From positions 1 to 64,000 of IMG/VR virus record IMGVR_UViG_3300023174_000047: 64,000 nt of DNA, one strand, 5' to 3'. Under the pieces are notes generated by a model. The model was not told where the DNA came from and made no database searches. It saw only the letters and a program-made list of their open reading frames with translations. Numbering within the stretch: position 1 is the first letter of the stretch; each line of letters opens with the position of its first letter. Of the stretch, positions 14,810 to 22,356 are shown piece by piece. Source of the stretch: a virus. The translations under genes were made by a program, and so were the position numbers.

Positions 14810-17248
14810 TTATATACAATTAGATAAACACATTTTTAGTAAAAAACTTTCAAAACTACACAAAATAAACTTTTCATTTTGCATTGTGTAATCTTTTATT
14901 TTATTAGGGTTAATAAGAATTTGCCCGCCCCTACTAGAAGCCTGTGGGTCAATTTCTTCCTTAACTTTTTTTATTTTTGTTATGTTGCCGTCGTCGTTAA
15001 ATATAAATCTAAACATACCTGCGCCCAACTTTTCTGCAGCTTCTCCAGAGATACCTTTTCTTCCACGTGATCTTGTCTGACCAACATAACTATTAAAATG
15101 AAGTATCGGCATAGGCGGATTAATTTCTAATGAATCACCTATTTTACTGTTTAAAATAAACGCAGTTAATGAGTTATTAATTTCTCTATCTGCTCTATCT
15201 GCTCTATCTGCTCTATCTGCTCTATCTGCTCTATCTACATTGCCGAGTGGTTCGTTTGTAGATTGATGAATATTACTTTGTATATTTGCATCACTATTTA
15301 TAGTGGCTTTTGTTGCATAAAGTATACCGCCCATGTTTTTTGTTTCAAATTTAAACATTCTGAGCGTCAAGTTGTGCTTAGAAATTTGCGATCGTATGCC
15401 ATCCATTGTGGCTGGCTTTTCAAATACAAAACTTTCTCCCTGCGCTGCGTTTTCTCCCTGCGCTACGGTTCGCAAAAAATTAGCAAATGAGCCGCTTCCT
15501 CTCTTTACATATTTTACTATGCACGCCTGATCTCTACAAACTGTGCTATCTTGCGCATAAAACACAAAATTAGAGGCGCTGAGGTCTGCCTTAATCATAG
15601 CTTGTCTTAACACCTGCACAGTTGGCAATTTATTACAGTATTCACTAAGGTCTATAATATTGTCGCCACTCAGCTTTTGCATTTCCTGTTTTATTACAGT
15701 CATGCGTTTTCTGACTGGTATAGACTCTTCTGTTTTTGTTGCTTTTGTTACCCAAACTATACCATCTTCTTTTTCTGTCTCGAGCTTAACTTGATAAGTC
15801 AAATCATTATGAGATAGTGTAGCTGATACAGTCGCTTTTTTACTTTTTGGCTTGAAAATATAAGTATCACCTGGCCTAGATTTTTTTAAAAAATCAGCAA
15901 ATGAGCCACTTCCTTTCTCTATATATTTTATAATGCAGTCTTGATTATCGCAAGGTGTTTTATTTTCTGTGTAAAACACAAAATCATGGGCACTTAATTT
16001 TGCTTTTTGTAAAAAATATCTAAATCGCGATATAACTGGCAACTCATCATCATAATAATCACTAAGATCTATATATTTATCATCTGTCAAATTTTTCATT
16101 TGAGTTTTTAACATTGTTTGTCTAGAAAGTAGGTCTGTTATGTATGTTTTTAATTTGCCTATTTTTTTATTTAAATATTCTGATATCTCATCATTATATT
16201 CTTTATTTTTTATTCTCTTGAGCATATAAGCTAATAACTCATTTAACTTATACTCTTGAATATTTTTGCCATAGTTTTTACTATCAATAGCTAAAAAGTC
16301 TATTAATCTAAATAAAGCAGCAAACATATCATTCACCATTCCTGTTGTAAGTTTATTTGTTGCATATTGTTTTTGTTCTTCCTTACTAATTATACCGCTG
16401 CCTTTTAAAAAAACAAATGATGCCATCGGCATATTTTTGCCTGTATATGATGTATATGCAATTTCATAATCGTTTAGTTTTTTGCTAAGTTCTTTATAAA
16501 ATTCAGCAATTTTTGAATATGAAAATAAAACACTCAAGGCAGCCCTTTTGAAATTGCTTTTGATTTGATCTTTATAATCTTTTCTTTCAATAAGCTTCTG
16601 ATCGTATAATGTATCAAAACTTTTCCATATTTTATTAGCTGTTTGTATTATTTCGTAATCAAATTCATCAGAATTTACTTCATCAAAACCATACAGCGCC
16701 CCGCCTTTATCTAAAGATTTTGCCTGTGCTTTGTCTGCATTTGCATCTACTTTTGTTGTACCTCTCTGTGAAACAACAATAACAAATGATTTTAAATTTT
16801 TCATTGCTGCTAGCTTTTCAGCAAATTCTGGAAGCTTAGTAATTGTTGCAACTCCATCAAAATCTATATGTGTTAAATTATCTATTTCTTTTGCTTTATC
16901 TATAATATCTGCTTGTGAAATTCTACTGGATAAATCTCCATATTTATCTTTCTCCGCGCCTGCTTTCTGCTTAAGACTCTCAGCTGCTTTTTCTTGATTG
17001 TCTACAATGTTTATGTTTTGCATTTTAAACCCTAATTCCAACCACTGTTCTACATGCCTTTCTAAACCACCGCTTTCACCTACCACACCCAAAACAGCCT
17101 CATTTGCACCGCGCTCTGGAAAAGCGCTTTTTATAAGTTTATTCTCCCATTCAATAACTTTTCTCTTTCTGTTGTGGTCAGTGGGTGTTACAGAAAAATC
17201 AGCCGCTTCTGCTAAAAGCTCTTTATAAACTTGCTCAAACGTAATCAT
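14810..17248 (-). CDS. Large probable packaged virion protein with a methyltransferase-like N-terminal domain, 812 aa
   Basis: Leader MITFEQVYKELLAEA fits the shared packaging pattern. Residues about 50-180 contain VLGVVGESGGLERHVEQWL...NINIVDN and THIDFDGVAT, resembling a Rossmann methyltransferase (glycine-rich loop, acidic strand end, D-x-D-G). About 395-535 and 540-670 are two copies of one domain (YIDLSDYY.DELPVI...HDFVFY...KYIEKGSGSFADFL). A six-unit RAD repeat encoded by a 9-bp tandem repeat (15183-15238) follows. Start fixed by TATAAATA five bases upstream. Catalysis unproven. Confidence 0.6.
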   Translation of the reverse strand: MITFEQVYKELLAEAADFSVTPTDHNRKRKVIEWENKLIKSAFPERGANEAVLGVVGESGGLERHVEQWLELGFKMQNINIVDNQEKAAESLKQKAGAEKDKYGDLSSRISQADIIDKAKEIDNLTHIDFDGVATITKLPEFAEKLAAMKNLKSFVIVVSQRGTTKVDANADKAQAKSLDKGGALYGFDEVNSDEFDYEIIQTANKIWKSFDTLYDQKLIERKDYKDQIKSNFKRAALSVLFSYSKIAEFYKELSKKLNDYEIAYTSYTGKNMPMASFVFLKGSGIISKEEQKQYATNKLTTGMVNDMFAALFRLIDFLAIDSKNYGKNIQEYKLNELLAYMLKRIKNKEYNDEISEYLNKKIGKLKTYITDLLSRQTMLKTQMKNLTDDKYIDLSDYYDDELPVISRFRYFLQKAKLSAHDFVFYTENKTPCDNQDCIIKYIEKGSGSFADFLKKSRPGDTYIFKPKSKKATVSATLSHNDLTYQVKLETEKEDGIVWVTKATKTEESIPVRKRMTVIKQEMQKLSGDNIIDLSEYCNKLPTVQVLRQAMIKADLSASNFVFYAQDSTVCRDQACIVKYVKRGSGSFANFLRTVAQGENAAQGESFVFEKPATMDGIRSQISKHNLTLRMFKFETKNMGGILYATKATINSDANIQSNIHQSTNEPLGNVDRADRADRADRADRADREINNSLTAFILNSKIGDSLEINPPMPILHFNSYVGQTRSRGRKGISGEAAEKLGAGMFRFIFNDDGNITKIKKVKEEIDPQASSRGGQILINPNKIKDYTMQNEKFILCSFESFLLKMCLSNCI
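15183..15238 (-). repeat. 9-bp tandem repeat encoding Arg-Ala-Asp
   Basis: Six copies of TCTATCTGC within the 812-aa gene. Length changes would keep the frame. Confidence 0.85.
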
Positions 17249-17253
17249 CTTAC

Positions 17254-17261
17254 TATTTATA
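17254..17261 (-). promoter_or_regulatory. T4-like late promoter for the 812-aa gene
   Basis: TATAAATA on the minus strand, five bases before the ATG at 17248. Confidence 0.75.
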
Positions 17262-17294
17262 ACAGGACATGAGAAGACAGCTGCAAATGTGAAA

Positions 17295-17645
17295 TTATTG
17301 CATGTTGATGATGAGCTCGCCTAACACTTCAATAAGACCCACTTTCTTTTGAAACTCAATTTGCTGCATCTTTACAGTGGAGTTGATGCTTGAATTTAAT
17401 TCTTTGGTGAGATCTTTGAGTTGTTTTTTTGCTGCATCAACATCAAATTTACCAGCAACAGCTTTTTTGTAATGCGGCAATTTAACATTGAAGTGATGAT
17501 ATGTAAGCATTGCAGCTCCACCTTTTTCTTTGGCGGCTTTAGCAATTTTCTCAGCACCCTGCAGTCTTTTGCCCGCAAACTCTTCAAAAGATGATGATGC
17601 TGACTGCTCATATAAAATAAAAATTTTTTCATTATCGTGCTGCAT
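17295..17645 (-). CDS. Conserved phage hypothetical protein with packaging leader, 116 aa
   Basis: Leader-like MQHDNEKIFILYEQ. The body has GAAMLTYHHFNVKLPHYKKA, a GKFDVDAAKKQLKDL helix and IEVLGELI. I recall this LTYHHF.VKLP pattern from conserved unknown proteins of marine T4-like phages. Reverse TAAATA lies six bases before the ATG. Probably a virion protein; no activity is suggested by sequence. Confidence 0.6.
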   Translation of the reverse strand: MQHDNEKIFILYEQSASSSFEEFAGKRLQGAEKIAKAAKEKGGAAMLTYHHFNVKLPHYKKAVAGKFDVDAAKKQLKDLTKELNSSINSTVKMQQIEFQKKVGLIEVLGELIINMQ

Positions 17646-17695
17646 ATATTCTATTTAATTACTTTTAGTTGATTTATATATTTTTGCATGCATTA

Positions 17696-17703
17696 TATAA
17701 ATA
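17696..17703 (+). promoter_or_regulatory. T4-like late promoter for the tmRNA
   Basis: TATAAATA 45 bases before the mature tmRNA 5' end. The extra leader would be removed by RNase P. Confidence 0.65.
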
Positions 17704-17748
17704 TAAAAGCTGAACAAACAGCATAGTTGATCTTTGATATTTAAAATT

Positions 17749-18194
17749 GGGGGTGCACTGGTTTCGATTCAATTAATTGACTCAAATGTGCACGCAGAGG
17801 CAGGCTAGCTAACCTCTATAAAAGCAAGTCAAAACAAAATAAACGCAGAAGACGCACACGTCGAAGCCCTCTTGGCACAAGCAGAATACATCTTCAACAA
17901 TGCTGACGAATTCGTCACCGCAGACGTTGAAGAAATGATGTTTGTCTAAGCAAAAACAATGTTGGATCCCATTAAAGACATTGAGGTAAAGCAATGGGTA
18001 GAGCTGAACGATGCATGCTTTTAAATCAAACATCGGGGTAACTTCAGACCCTTCTCTGAAGTAGGTAGGCTTTAAAACTTAGGTTGATGCGCCGTGCAAA
18101 CCTTTTGCCAATGAAATTGCAAATGCATCTAAGCATGTAGAGCATTTGATGTGACTAATTGAACACTGGGGTTCGACTCCCCACACCTCCACCA
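17749..18194 (+). ncRNA. ssrA: Transfer-messenger RNA (tmRNA)
   Basis: 446 bases. The 5' GGGGGTG pairs with 3' CACCTCC around a G3-U pair (the alanine identity mark), T-arm TGGGG-TTCGACT-CCCCA, encoded CCA. Likely tag frame: resume codon GCA at 17845, 34 codons, stop TAA at 17947-17949. The tag begins AEDAHVEALLAQAEY and ends ADVEEMMFV, so it lacks the usual LAA degron end. One-piece order; a pseudoknot-like GAGG...CCTC follows the 5' arm. Role: rescue of stalled ribosomes, perhaps redirected by the altered tag. Confidence 0.92.
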
Positions 18195-18200
18195 TAAATA
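18195..18200 (+). promoter_or_regulatory. Late box for the 18206 gene
   Basis: TAAATA starts directly after the CCA of the tmRNA and ends five bases before the ATG. Confidence 0.7.
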
Positions 18201-18205
18201 TTACG

Positions 18206-18709
18206 ATGATTACGTTTGATAAATTTTATATGCTCAGTGAGAGCAACAAACTCATTGATGATGTGCAAGTTGCATTGGACGTAGCAGGTCTAGAGCCAAC
18301 CATTGGAACTGCAGCAGATGCAGCTAATGGTATTATCTCAGTATTGAGAGCATCAATGGCTAAAACATCTGATGAGAAAGATAAACACTTAATCAATGCA
18401 GGTATTTCTGCAGTCTCTTTAATACCATTTGCTGATGTAATCAAGTTGCTCAAAGTGCGCAAACTCGGAAATTCAGCAACCAGACTTGCAGTCAAGGGAG
18501 CTAGAGGTATAAAGCAAATAGCAAACAATCAAAAAATTACAAGATTTGATGAAAAAAATATTCACGATGCAGTGCACCCCGGCATTCTCAAACGTCAAGT
18601 CAAAGGCAAAATGACTTGCAGCAAAGCTCGTTCTCTCAAATCAAAACAAAAAAACAAAGGAAATAATACAGCAAAAGCATCGCAGCGATATATAAATTAT
18701 CACTGTTAA
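18206..18709 (+). CDS. Packaged-type protein with a pretoxin-like hydrophobic domain, 167 aa
   Basis: Leader MITFDKFYMLSE.S, then DVAGLEPTIGTAADAANGII and HLINAGISAVSLIPFADVIK...ARGIKQ (about 28-110). This D.AG..P..G..AD..N......A.S..IP layout is known from the linker just before toxin domains in polymorphic toxins and Rhs proteins. The C-terminus is short and very basic, with KGKMTCSKARSLKSKQKNKG. Late promoter. A membrane-active or DNA-binding injected protein is possible, but unproven. Confidence 0.6.
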   Translation: MITFDKFYMLSESNKLIDDVQVALDVAGLEPTIGTAADAANGIISVLRASMAKTSDEKDKHLINAGISAVSLIPFADVIKLLKVRKLGNSATRLAVKGARGIKQIANNQKITRFDEKNIHDAVHPGILKRQVKGKMTCSKARSLKSKQKNKGNNTAKASQRYINYHC

Positions 18710-18712
18710 CCA

Positions 18713-18718
18713 TAAATA
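18713..18718 (+). promoter_or_regulatory. Late box for the 18724 gene
   Basis: TAAATA five bases before the ATG. Confidence 0.7.
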
Positions 18719-18723
18719 TACAT

Positions 18724-18996
18724 ATGCAATTTGACGATTTATACCAAAAGCTCATGGAAGCACCTACAACTGCTCCAGCTCCTATAAGAACGCCTGCACC
18801 TGTGAGAGTGCCAACACCCTCTAAACCGTCTCAACCCAGCCGTCCAAGCTGGATACCAAAGCCAGATACAAAAACAAAGCCAAAAGCATTGGATATGTCT
18901 CAGGAAGACGAAGAAGGTGCAGATGATGACATCATCAATCATGATTTAAGAGTAGCAAAAAAGAGAAAATTTAAAAACAATATTTTTGAAAGATGA
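18724..18996 (+). CDS. Pro-rich virion-type protein with packaging leader, 90 aa
   Basis: Leader MQFDDLYQKLMEAP (L-M-E then Ala), followed by a Pro/Thr/Lys-rich linker (PAPIRTPAPVRVPTPSKPS) and an acidic-then-basic end. Similar Pro-rich small proteins accompany structural genes in other large phages. The stop overlaps the next start (ATGA), so it is cotranscribed with the 399-aa gene. Confidence 0.6.
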   Translation: MQFDDLYQKLMEAPTTAPAPIRTPAPVRVPTPSKPSQPSRPSWIPKPDTKTKPKALDMSQEDEEGADDDIINHDLRVAKKRKFKNNIFER

Positions 18997-20192
18997 ATAA
19001 AACTGTAAAACTTGCCCTTGAGGCACTAAACACTGGTGATGTACCGAAAAGATACTTCGATCAGTCCAAGCAACGACTTGCGTCTAGTCCACAAGATATA
19101 GAAGACATCTTGCCTAGTTCAGGTAATGAAGACAGGTTCATTGAAAATTTATCAAGTGAGGGCTATAGACTAGTAGTCAAGAAGCTTGCCAATTACTTGA
19201 ATCTATCAATTGCGGATCTAATGACTAGATATACGAGTATATATTCTTTCATTGCGGTTGTAATGCAAACCATGGAGCAAATAAAGCAAATCGAATCTGC
19301 ACACAAGCAAGAACTCGAAAAACTTGCACTTCAAGTTGTGTTTGATCTGCCAGAGTTTGCGCAATTTAAGAAGCTTTATGAACAAGGCATTTTAAAGCTT
19401 GATATTAAGCTAGGGCCAGCAGATTTGCAGAATGCAAAAACAATGGATGATATTGAAGAAGATATTGAAGAGCAGCAAGAAAATATCATTGAGAACGTTG
19501 GCATGAACATTGAAGCTGATCCAGATGGCAAGCTTAAAAGAGTATTTCATAACTACATTACTCAAGGCAATGCGGTGCATAAGAGCTTTTTGTTTAATCT
19601 TGTAAAAGAGGAATTAGACAACATTGATGAAACACTGACAGTAAAGTATGGTCTGTTTATGTCCATTGTTCATGTGTTGTATTATGGTACGCCATATGCA
19701 GCCGGTGGCATGCTCAAGGACGCAGGAATAGGTAGCAGTGAAAACTTAGAAAACGATACAATTAAAATTCGTGGTGTTGTTTTTCCTGTGCTTGTGCATG
19801 AAATTGTCAAAGGATTGTTTGAATATCTCGGAAAGGACATCTCACAGGAAGCAGAAGCTTCTGAGACTCTGGAGGGTGAATATATGCCACTCATGGCAGG
19901 CCCAGAATTGTTTAGCAAACTAAATGCAATGATTCCGCGCAACAAAATTGAGTTCCTTCCAATTATCTATAGATTCTTGCTAAAACGTTCACCTGAAGAA
20001 ATCAAGCAAGTAATTGCAAACTCACCACAAGGCAAGCAAGTTATTAATTCCATCATCGTACAGGCAGAAGCTGCTGCATCTGAAGAAGGTGAAGACTATA
20101 ATGAAGGTGGTTATGAGGACGACGGCGGCTATGAAGATGAAGGTGGCGGTGAAGAAGACAATGACCCATACAATCTTTACGGCGGCAATTAA
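18993..20192 (+). CDS. Conserved phage structural-type protein, 399 aa
   Basis: N-terminus MNKTVKLALEALNTGDVPKR, then ILPSSGNEDRFIENLSSEGY and helices; the region 70-150 is predicted helical, with repeated acidic IEEDIEEQQEN near 155. The C-terminus is Gly/Glu/Asp/Tyr-rich (EGGYEDDGGYEDEGG). I recall relatives annotated only as structural or hypothetical in marine T4-like phages. Overlaps the upstream gene by four bases. Not an enzyme by any visible motif. Confidence 0.6.
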   Translation: MNKTVKLALEALNTGDVPKRYFDQSKQRLASSPQDIEDILPSSGNEDRFIENLSSEGYRLVVKKLANYLNLSIADLMTRYTSIYSFIAVVMQTMEQIKQIESAHKQELEKLALQVVFDLPEFAQFKKLYEQGILKLDIKLGPADLQNAKTMDDIEEDIEEQQENIIENVGMNIEADPDGKLKRVFHNYITQGNAVHKSFLFNLVKEELDNIDETLTVKYGLFMSIVHVLYYGTPYAAGGMLKDAGIGSSENLENDTIKIRGVVFPVLVHEIVKGLFEYLGKDISQEAEASETLEGEYMPLMAGPELFSKLNAMIPRNKIEFLPIIYRFLLKRSPEEIKQVIANSPQGKQVINSIIVQAEAAASEEGEDYNEGGYEDDGGYEDEGGGEEDNDPYNLYGGN

Positions 20193-20228
20193 AAGGTAAA
20201 ATAAGTTATTGAAAACTCTCCCTGTGCA

Positions 20229-20236
20229 TATAAATA
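20229..20236 (+). promoter_or_regulatory. T4-like late promoter of the RNA/tRNA cluster
   Basis: TATAAATA inside the stem-loop CTGTGCAT...ATGCACAG, upstream of all the RNAs. Confidence 0.6.
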
Positions 20237-20266
20237 AATGCACAGAAAAAACATGAACGCTAATTT

Positions 20267-20320
20267 CACTTGTAACCATTATAGCGGGGCATATAATATG
20301 CCACCGCGAGGTTACAAGTG
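20267..20320 (+). ncRNA. Long hairpin RNA candidate
   Basis: CACTTGTAACC (20267-20277) pairs with GGTTACAAGTG (20310-20320), with nested stems GCGG/CCGC and GCATA/TATGC around a three-base loop. No T-run follows, so it is more likely a structured RNA or processing signal than a terminator. Confidence 0.5.
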
Positions 20321-20516
20321 GCCTGTCTGTCAGTCCTTGAAACAAAGTTAATTTTCAAAATAATTGAAAAACTAAGTTGAAAGATAAGAATAAGACGGCA
20401 TATTAAGATATATAACAAAAGCGGTTCATGACGAGGGATGACCATAACAGCCCAAGAGTTCGCAGAATGCGACGTAAAGCCAAAAGCTGACAGTGTAGAT
20501 TTACGCATATAGGTTT

Positions 20517-20568
20517 GTAGTGTAGCGCATTGCGCGCAAAGTTCCCTGGTGTAGCCACCGAAAACTAC
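20517..20568 (+). ncRNA. Small three-way-junction RNA candidate
   Basis: Outer stem GTAGT/ACTAC encloses hairpins GCGCA/TGCGC and GGTG/CACC. Short stems; a weak prediction taken alone. Confidence 0.3.
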
Positions 20569-20705
20569 TAATTTAACATCTCAATGACTAACCATTTTAT
20601 AAGCATGTCTTTATCTCAAAGCTCAAAGCTCAAAGCCATCAGACTCTTAAAGTAATAAAGCCTAATCGTCGTGGTTAATCGATTGCTTGCAATTAATTTC
20701 AATTA

Positions 20706-20796
20706 GGAAGAATGGCTGAGTCTGGCTTAAGGCGGTGCACTTGAAATGCGCAGAGGTCTAAAGCCTCCGTGAGTTCGAATCTCACTTCTTCCTCCA
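20706..20796 (+). tRNA. tRNA-Ser (TGA)
   Basis: Class II with long variable arm (GAGG...CCTC), anticodon loop CTTGAAA, T-loop TTCGAAT, encoded CCA. Confidence 0.9.
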
Positions 20797-20813
20797 TTCT
20801 CTGCGAGAATAAT

Positions 20814-20888
20814 GGCCACATAGCTCAATGGTAGAGCAGCACATTTGTAATGTGCCGGTTGTTGGTTCAAGTCCGACTGTGGCCTCCA
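20814..20888 (+). tRNA. tRNA-Thr (TGT)
   Basis: 75 bases. D-loop AATGGTA with GG, anticodon loop TTTGTAA, T-loop TTCAAGT, encoded CCA. Fully canonical. Confidence 0.92.
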
Positions 20889-20953
20889 CTTTAATAATAA
20901 TCATATCAATACATTCTCGTGCAGGGCAAAGATATTTTCTATAAATTTCAAAA

Positions 20954-21004
20954 GCGGTAGTAGCTCAATTGACAAGAGCGCCTTCCTTCCAAGTAGAAAA
21001 ATTT
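20954..21004 (+). pseudogene. 5' fragment of a tRNA-Gly-like gene
   Basis: GCGGTAGTAGCTC..GAGC gives an acceptor strand and D-arm, then an anticodon-like loop CTTCCAA (TCC), but no T-arm or matching 3' acceptor follows. The next complete tRNA-Gly begins two bases later. Confidence 0.45.
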
Positions 21005-21005
21005 C

Positions 21006-21079
21006 GCGTCATAAGTGTTATGTCAGCACGCCGGTCTTCCAATCCGGGAGTGTGAGTTAGATTCTCACATGGCGCACCA
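21006..21079 (+). tRNA. tRNA-Gly (TCC), non-canonical D- and T-loops
   Basis: 74 bases. Acceptor GCGTCAT/ATGGCGC pairs fully, anticodon loop CTTCCAA, T-stem GTGAG/CTCAC, encoded CCA. The D-loop lacks GG and the T-loop is TTAGATT (C56 lost). Confidence 0.75.
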
Positions 21080-21087
21080 ATTTCAAA

Positions 21088-21163
21088 CGTCCATTGGTAG
21101 AGTAGTTATTGCACTTGTTTTGGGAACAAGTATTCGTCGGTGCAAGTCCGGCATGGGCGACCA
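21088..21163 (+). tRNA. tRNA-Pro (TGG), reduced D-arm
   Basis: 76 bases. Acceptor CGTCCAT/ATGGGCG, anticodon arm CTTGT-TTTGGGA-ACAAG, T-loop TGCAAGT. The D-arm is hard to form. Encoded CCA. Confidence 0.75.
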
Positions 21164-21169
21164 ATTTAT

Positions 21170-21258
21170 GGAGAGTTAACTAGCCGAGGCGCTAGAGATG
21201 TTTGCTAAACATCATGCACTTCCCTAAGAGGTGTGCGGGGCAGGACCGCAGCTCTCCT
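21170..21258 (+). tRNA. tRNA-Ser (GCT), unusual T-loop, no encoded CCA
   Basis: Acceptor GGAGAGT/GCTCTCC, anticodon arm GATGT-TTGCTAA-ACATC, long variable arm CACTTC...GAGGTG, T-stem TGCGG/CCGCA with loop GGCAGGA. CCA is absent, so it must be added by an enzyme. Confidence 0.75.
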
Positions 21259-21263
21259 CTCTT

Positions 21264-21343
21264 TTGTAGAGCAGCAATGCTAGTGTGTGGCCGAAAGACT
21301 GATGGTGTGGCGTTTCGGGTAAAACCTCGCAACCATCCTACAA
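21264..21343 (+). ncRNA. Unassigned structured RNA between tRNA-Ser and tRNA-Asn
   Basis: TTGTAG (21264-21269) pairs with CTACAA (21338-21343). Inside, AGCA..TGCT and GATGGT/ACCATC (21301-21306/21332-21337) form two arms. It is tRNA-sized but I find no anticodon arm. Confidence 0.4.
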
Positions 21344-21351
21344 TTTTAAAA

Positions 21352-21440
21352 TCCCCCTTAGCTCAGTGGTAGAGCGCTCGGCTGTTAACCGGGAGGCCCT
21401 TATAAGGTACAGCGACGATCGTAACGTCGAGGAAGAGCCA
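21352..21440 (+). tRNA. tRNA-Asn (GTT), extended variable arm
   Basis: 89 bases. TCCCCCT acceptor strand pairs imperfectly (5 of 7) with AGGAAGA. The D-loop has GG; anticodon arm CTCGG-CTGTTAA-CCGGG. The variable region contains CCTTATAAGG, which can fold, and the T-stem CGACG/CGTCG has loop ATCGTAA. Ends GCCA. May be functional or decaying. Confidence 0.55.
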
Positions 21441-21449
21441 ATTTTAAAC

Positions 21450-21533
21450 ACACTAGCAGCAAGTGGCGGTTGCGGGTTCTCTCCAAAAGAACTGTTTTTA
21501 CTAAAGTGGGTTCGATTCCTACCTAGTGTGCCA
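21450..21533 (+). tRNA. tRNA-Trp (CCA), extended variable loop
   Basis: 84 bases. Acceptor ACACTAG/CTAGTGT, anticodon arm GTTCT-CTCCAAA-AGAAC, variable loop of about 12 bases (normal is 4-5), T-loop TTCGATT, discriminator G, encoded CCA. Confidence 0.65.
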
Positions 21534-21539
21534 TAAATA
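21534..21539 (+). promoter_or_regulatory. Late box for the endonuclease gene
   Basis: TAAATA directly after the CCA of tRNA-Trp, five bases before the ATG. Confidence 0.7.
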
Positions 21540-21544
21540 TATAC

Positions 21545-22354
21545 ATGAACGTCATTTATAATGTTGAGCAATACAATCAAAGCAAAAGCATAAACGCTAA
21601 AATAGGTGTATTGTGTCCATGTTGTACCAATTGGTTTGAAACGACTAGACTGCTGTTACAGCGAGCGTTAAAGTCCAGCAGACTAAAATTTTGCTCTATA
21701 GAATGTGCAAATAAATTTCAATCAGAAAAAATACAGCTTGAATGTGTTTTCTGCAAACAACAAATAGAGAGAGTTGCAAGTCAACTTAAAAGAGTGAAAC
21801 ATGCATTTTGTAATCACTCTTGTGCAGCGCAATTTAACAACAGCTTAAGACCCAAAAAGTTAAAACAACTAAAGAAAGCTAAACCTATAGCAATAGTTGT
21901 TGAACACACTTGCATTAATTGTGGAAAAACATCCATTGTTTCTGCTCATGCTAGTCTCAAAAAGAAATTTTGTTCTGGCAGTTGCAGAAACGTAATTAAT
22001 AATAAAACCATAAGAGGTACACGCTCTAAAGTAGAGAAAGAGTTTGAAGTAGCAATCAAAGCAAATTTTCCAGATTTGAAGTTTAATTGCAATGACAGAC
22101 AAATTCTTGATGGTTTAGAGCTTGATTTTTACTTTCCTGAAATTAAAATAGCAATAGAATTTAACGGTATTTGGCATTTAAAACCAATACGTGGAGAAGA
22201 ACTTTTATCAAAATACAAACAAAGAGATGAACACAAAAAACGTTTATGTGAAGAAAAAAATATCAAACTTTTAGTGCTTTGTGATGAAGTTAGTTCCAAC
22301 AAATCAATTGATGAGCAAGTACACAAAGCAATTACGTTTTTAAAACAATTTTAA
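21545..22354 (+). CDS. Putative homing endonuclease with three zinc fingers and a Vsr-like nuclease domain, 269 aa
   Basis: Three CxxC...CxxxC zinc motifs (Cys 24/27/50/54, 67/70/89/93, 123/126/143/147) precede a nuclease-like domain with LELDFYFPE (Asp194), IAIEFNGIWH (Glu205, His211) and KYKQRDEHKKRLCEE. This is the layout of Vsr/EDxHD-type homing enzymes that sit near phage tRNA or intron sites. It is inserted between tRNA-Trp and tRNA-Arg and its stop is two bases before the tRNA-Arg 5' end. A role in shuffling the tRNA cluster is likely but inferred. Confidence 0.75.
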   Translation: MNVIYNVEQYNQSKSINAKIGVLCPCCTNWFETTRLLLQRALKSSRLKFCSIECANKFQSEKIQLECVFCKQQIERVASQLKRVKHAFCNHSCAAQFNNSLRPKKLKQLKKAKPIAIVVEHTCINCGKTSIVSAHASLKKKFCSGSCRNVINNKTIRGTRSKVEKEFEVAIKANFPDLKFNCNDRQILDGLELDFYFPEIKIAIEFNGIWHLKPIRGEELLSKYKQRDEHKKRLCEEKNIKLLVLCDEVSSNKSIDEQVHKAITFLKQF

Positions 22355-22356
22355 AT

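Larger units (their letters stand above)
20193..20705 (+). other. Non-coding, structured region before the tRNA cluster
   Basis: No gene over about 510 bases. It holds a late box inside a small hairpin, a 54-base long hairpin (20267-20320), a three-way-junction candidate (20517-20568) and short AAAGCTC repeats near 20618. Likely the leader of the tRNA transcript and one or more stable RNAs. Confidence 0.5.

Noticed and set aside
20323-20516. Possible RNase P RNA or 6S RNA in the gap before the tRNAs
   Set aside because: I could not find the conserved RNase P core or the 6S open-bubble layout; left as unassigned non-coding DNA.
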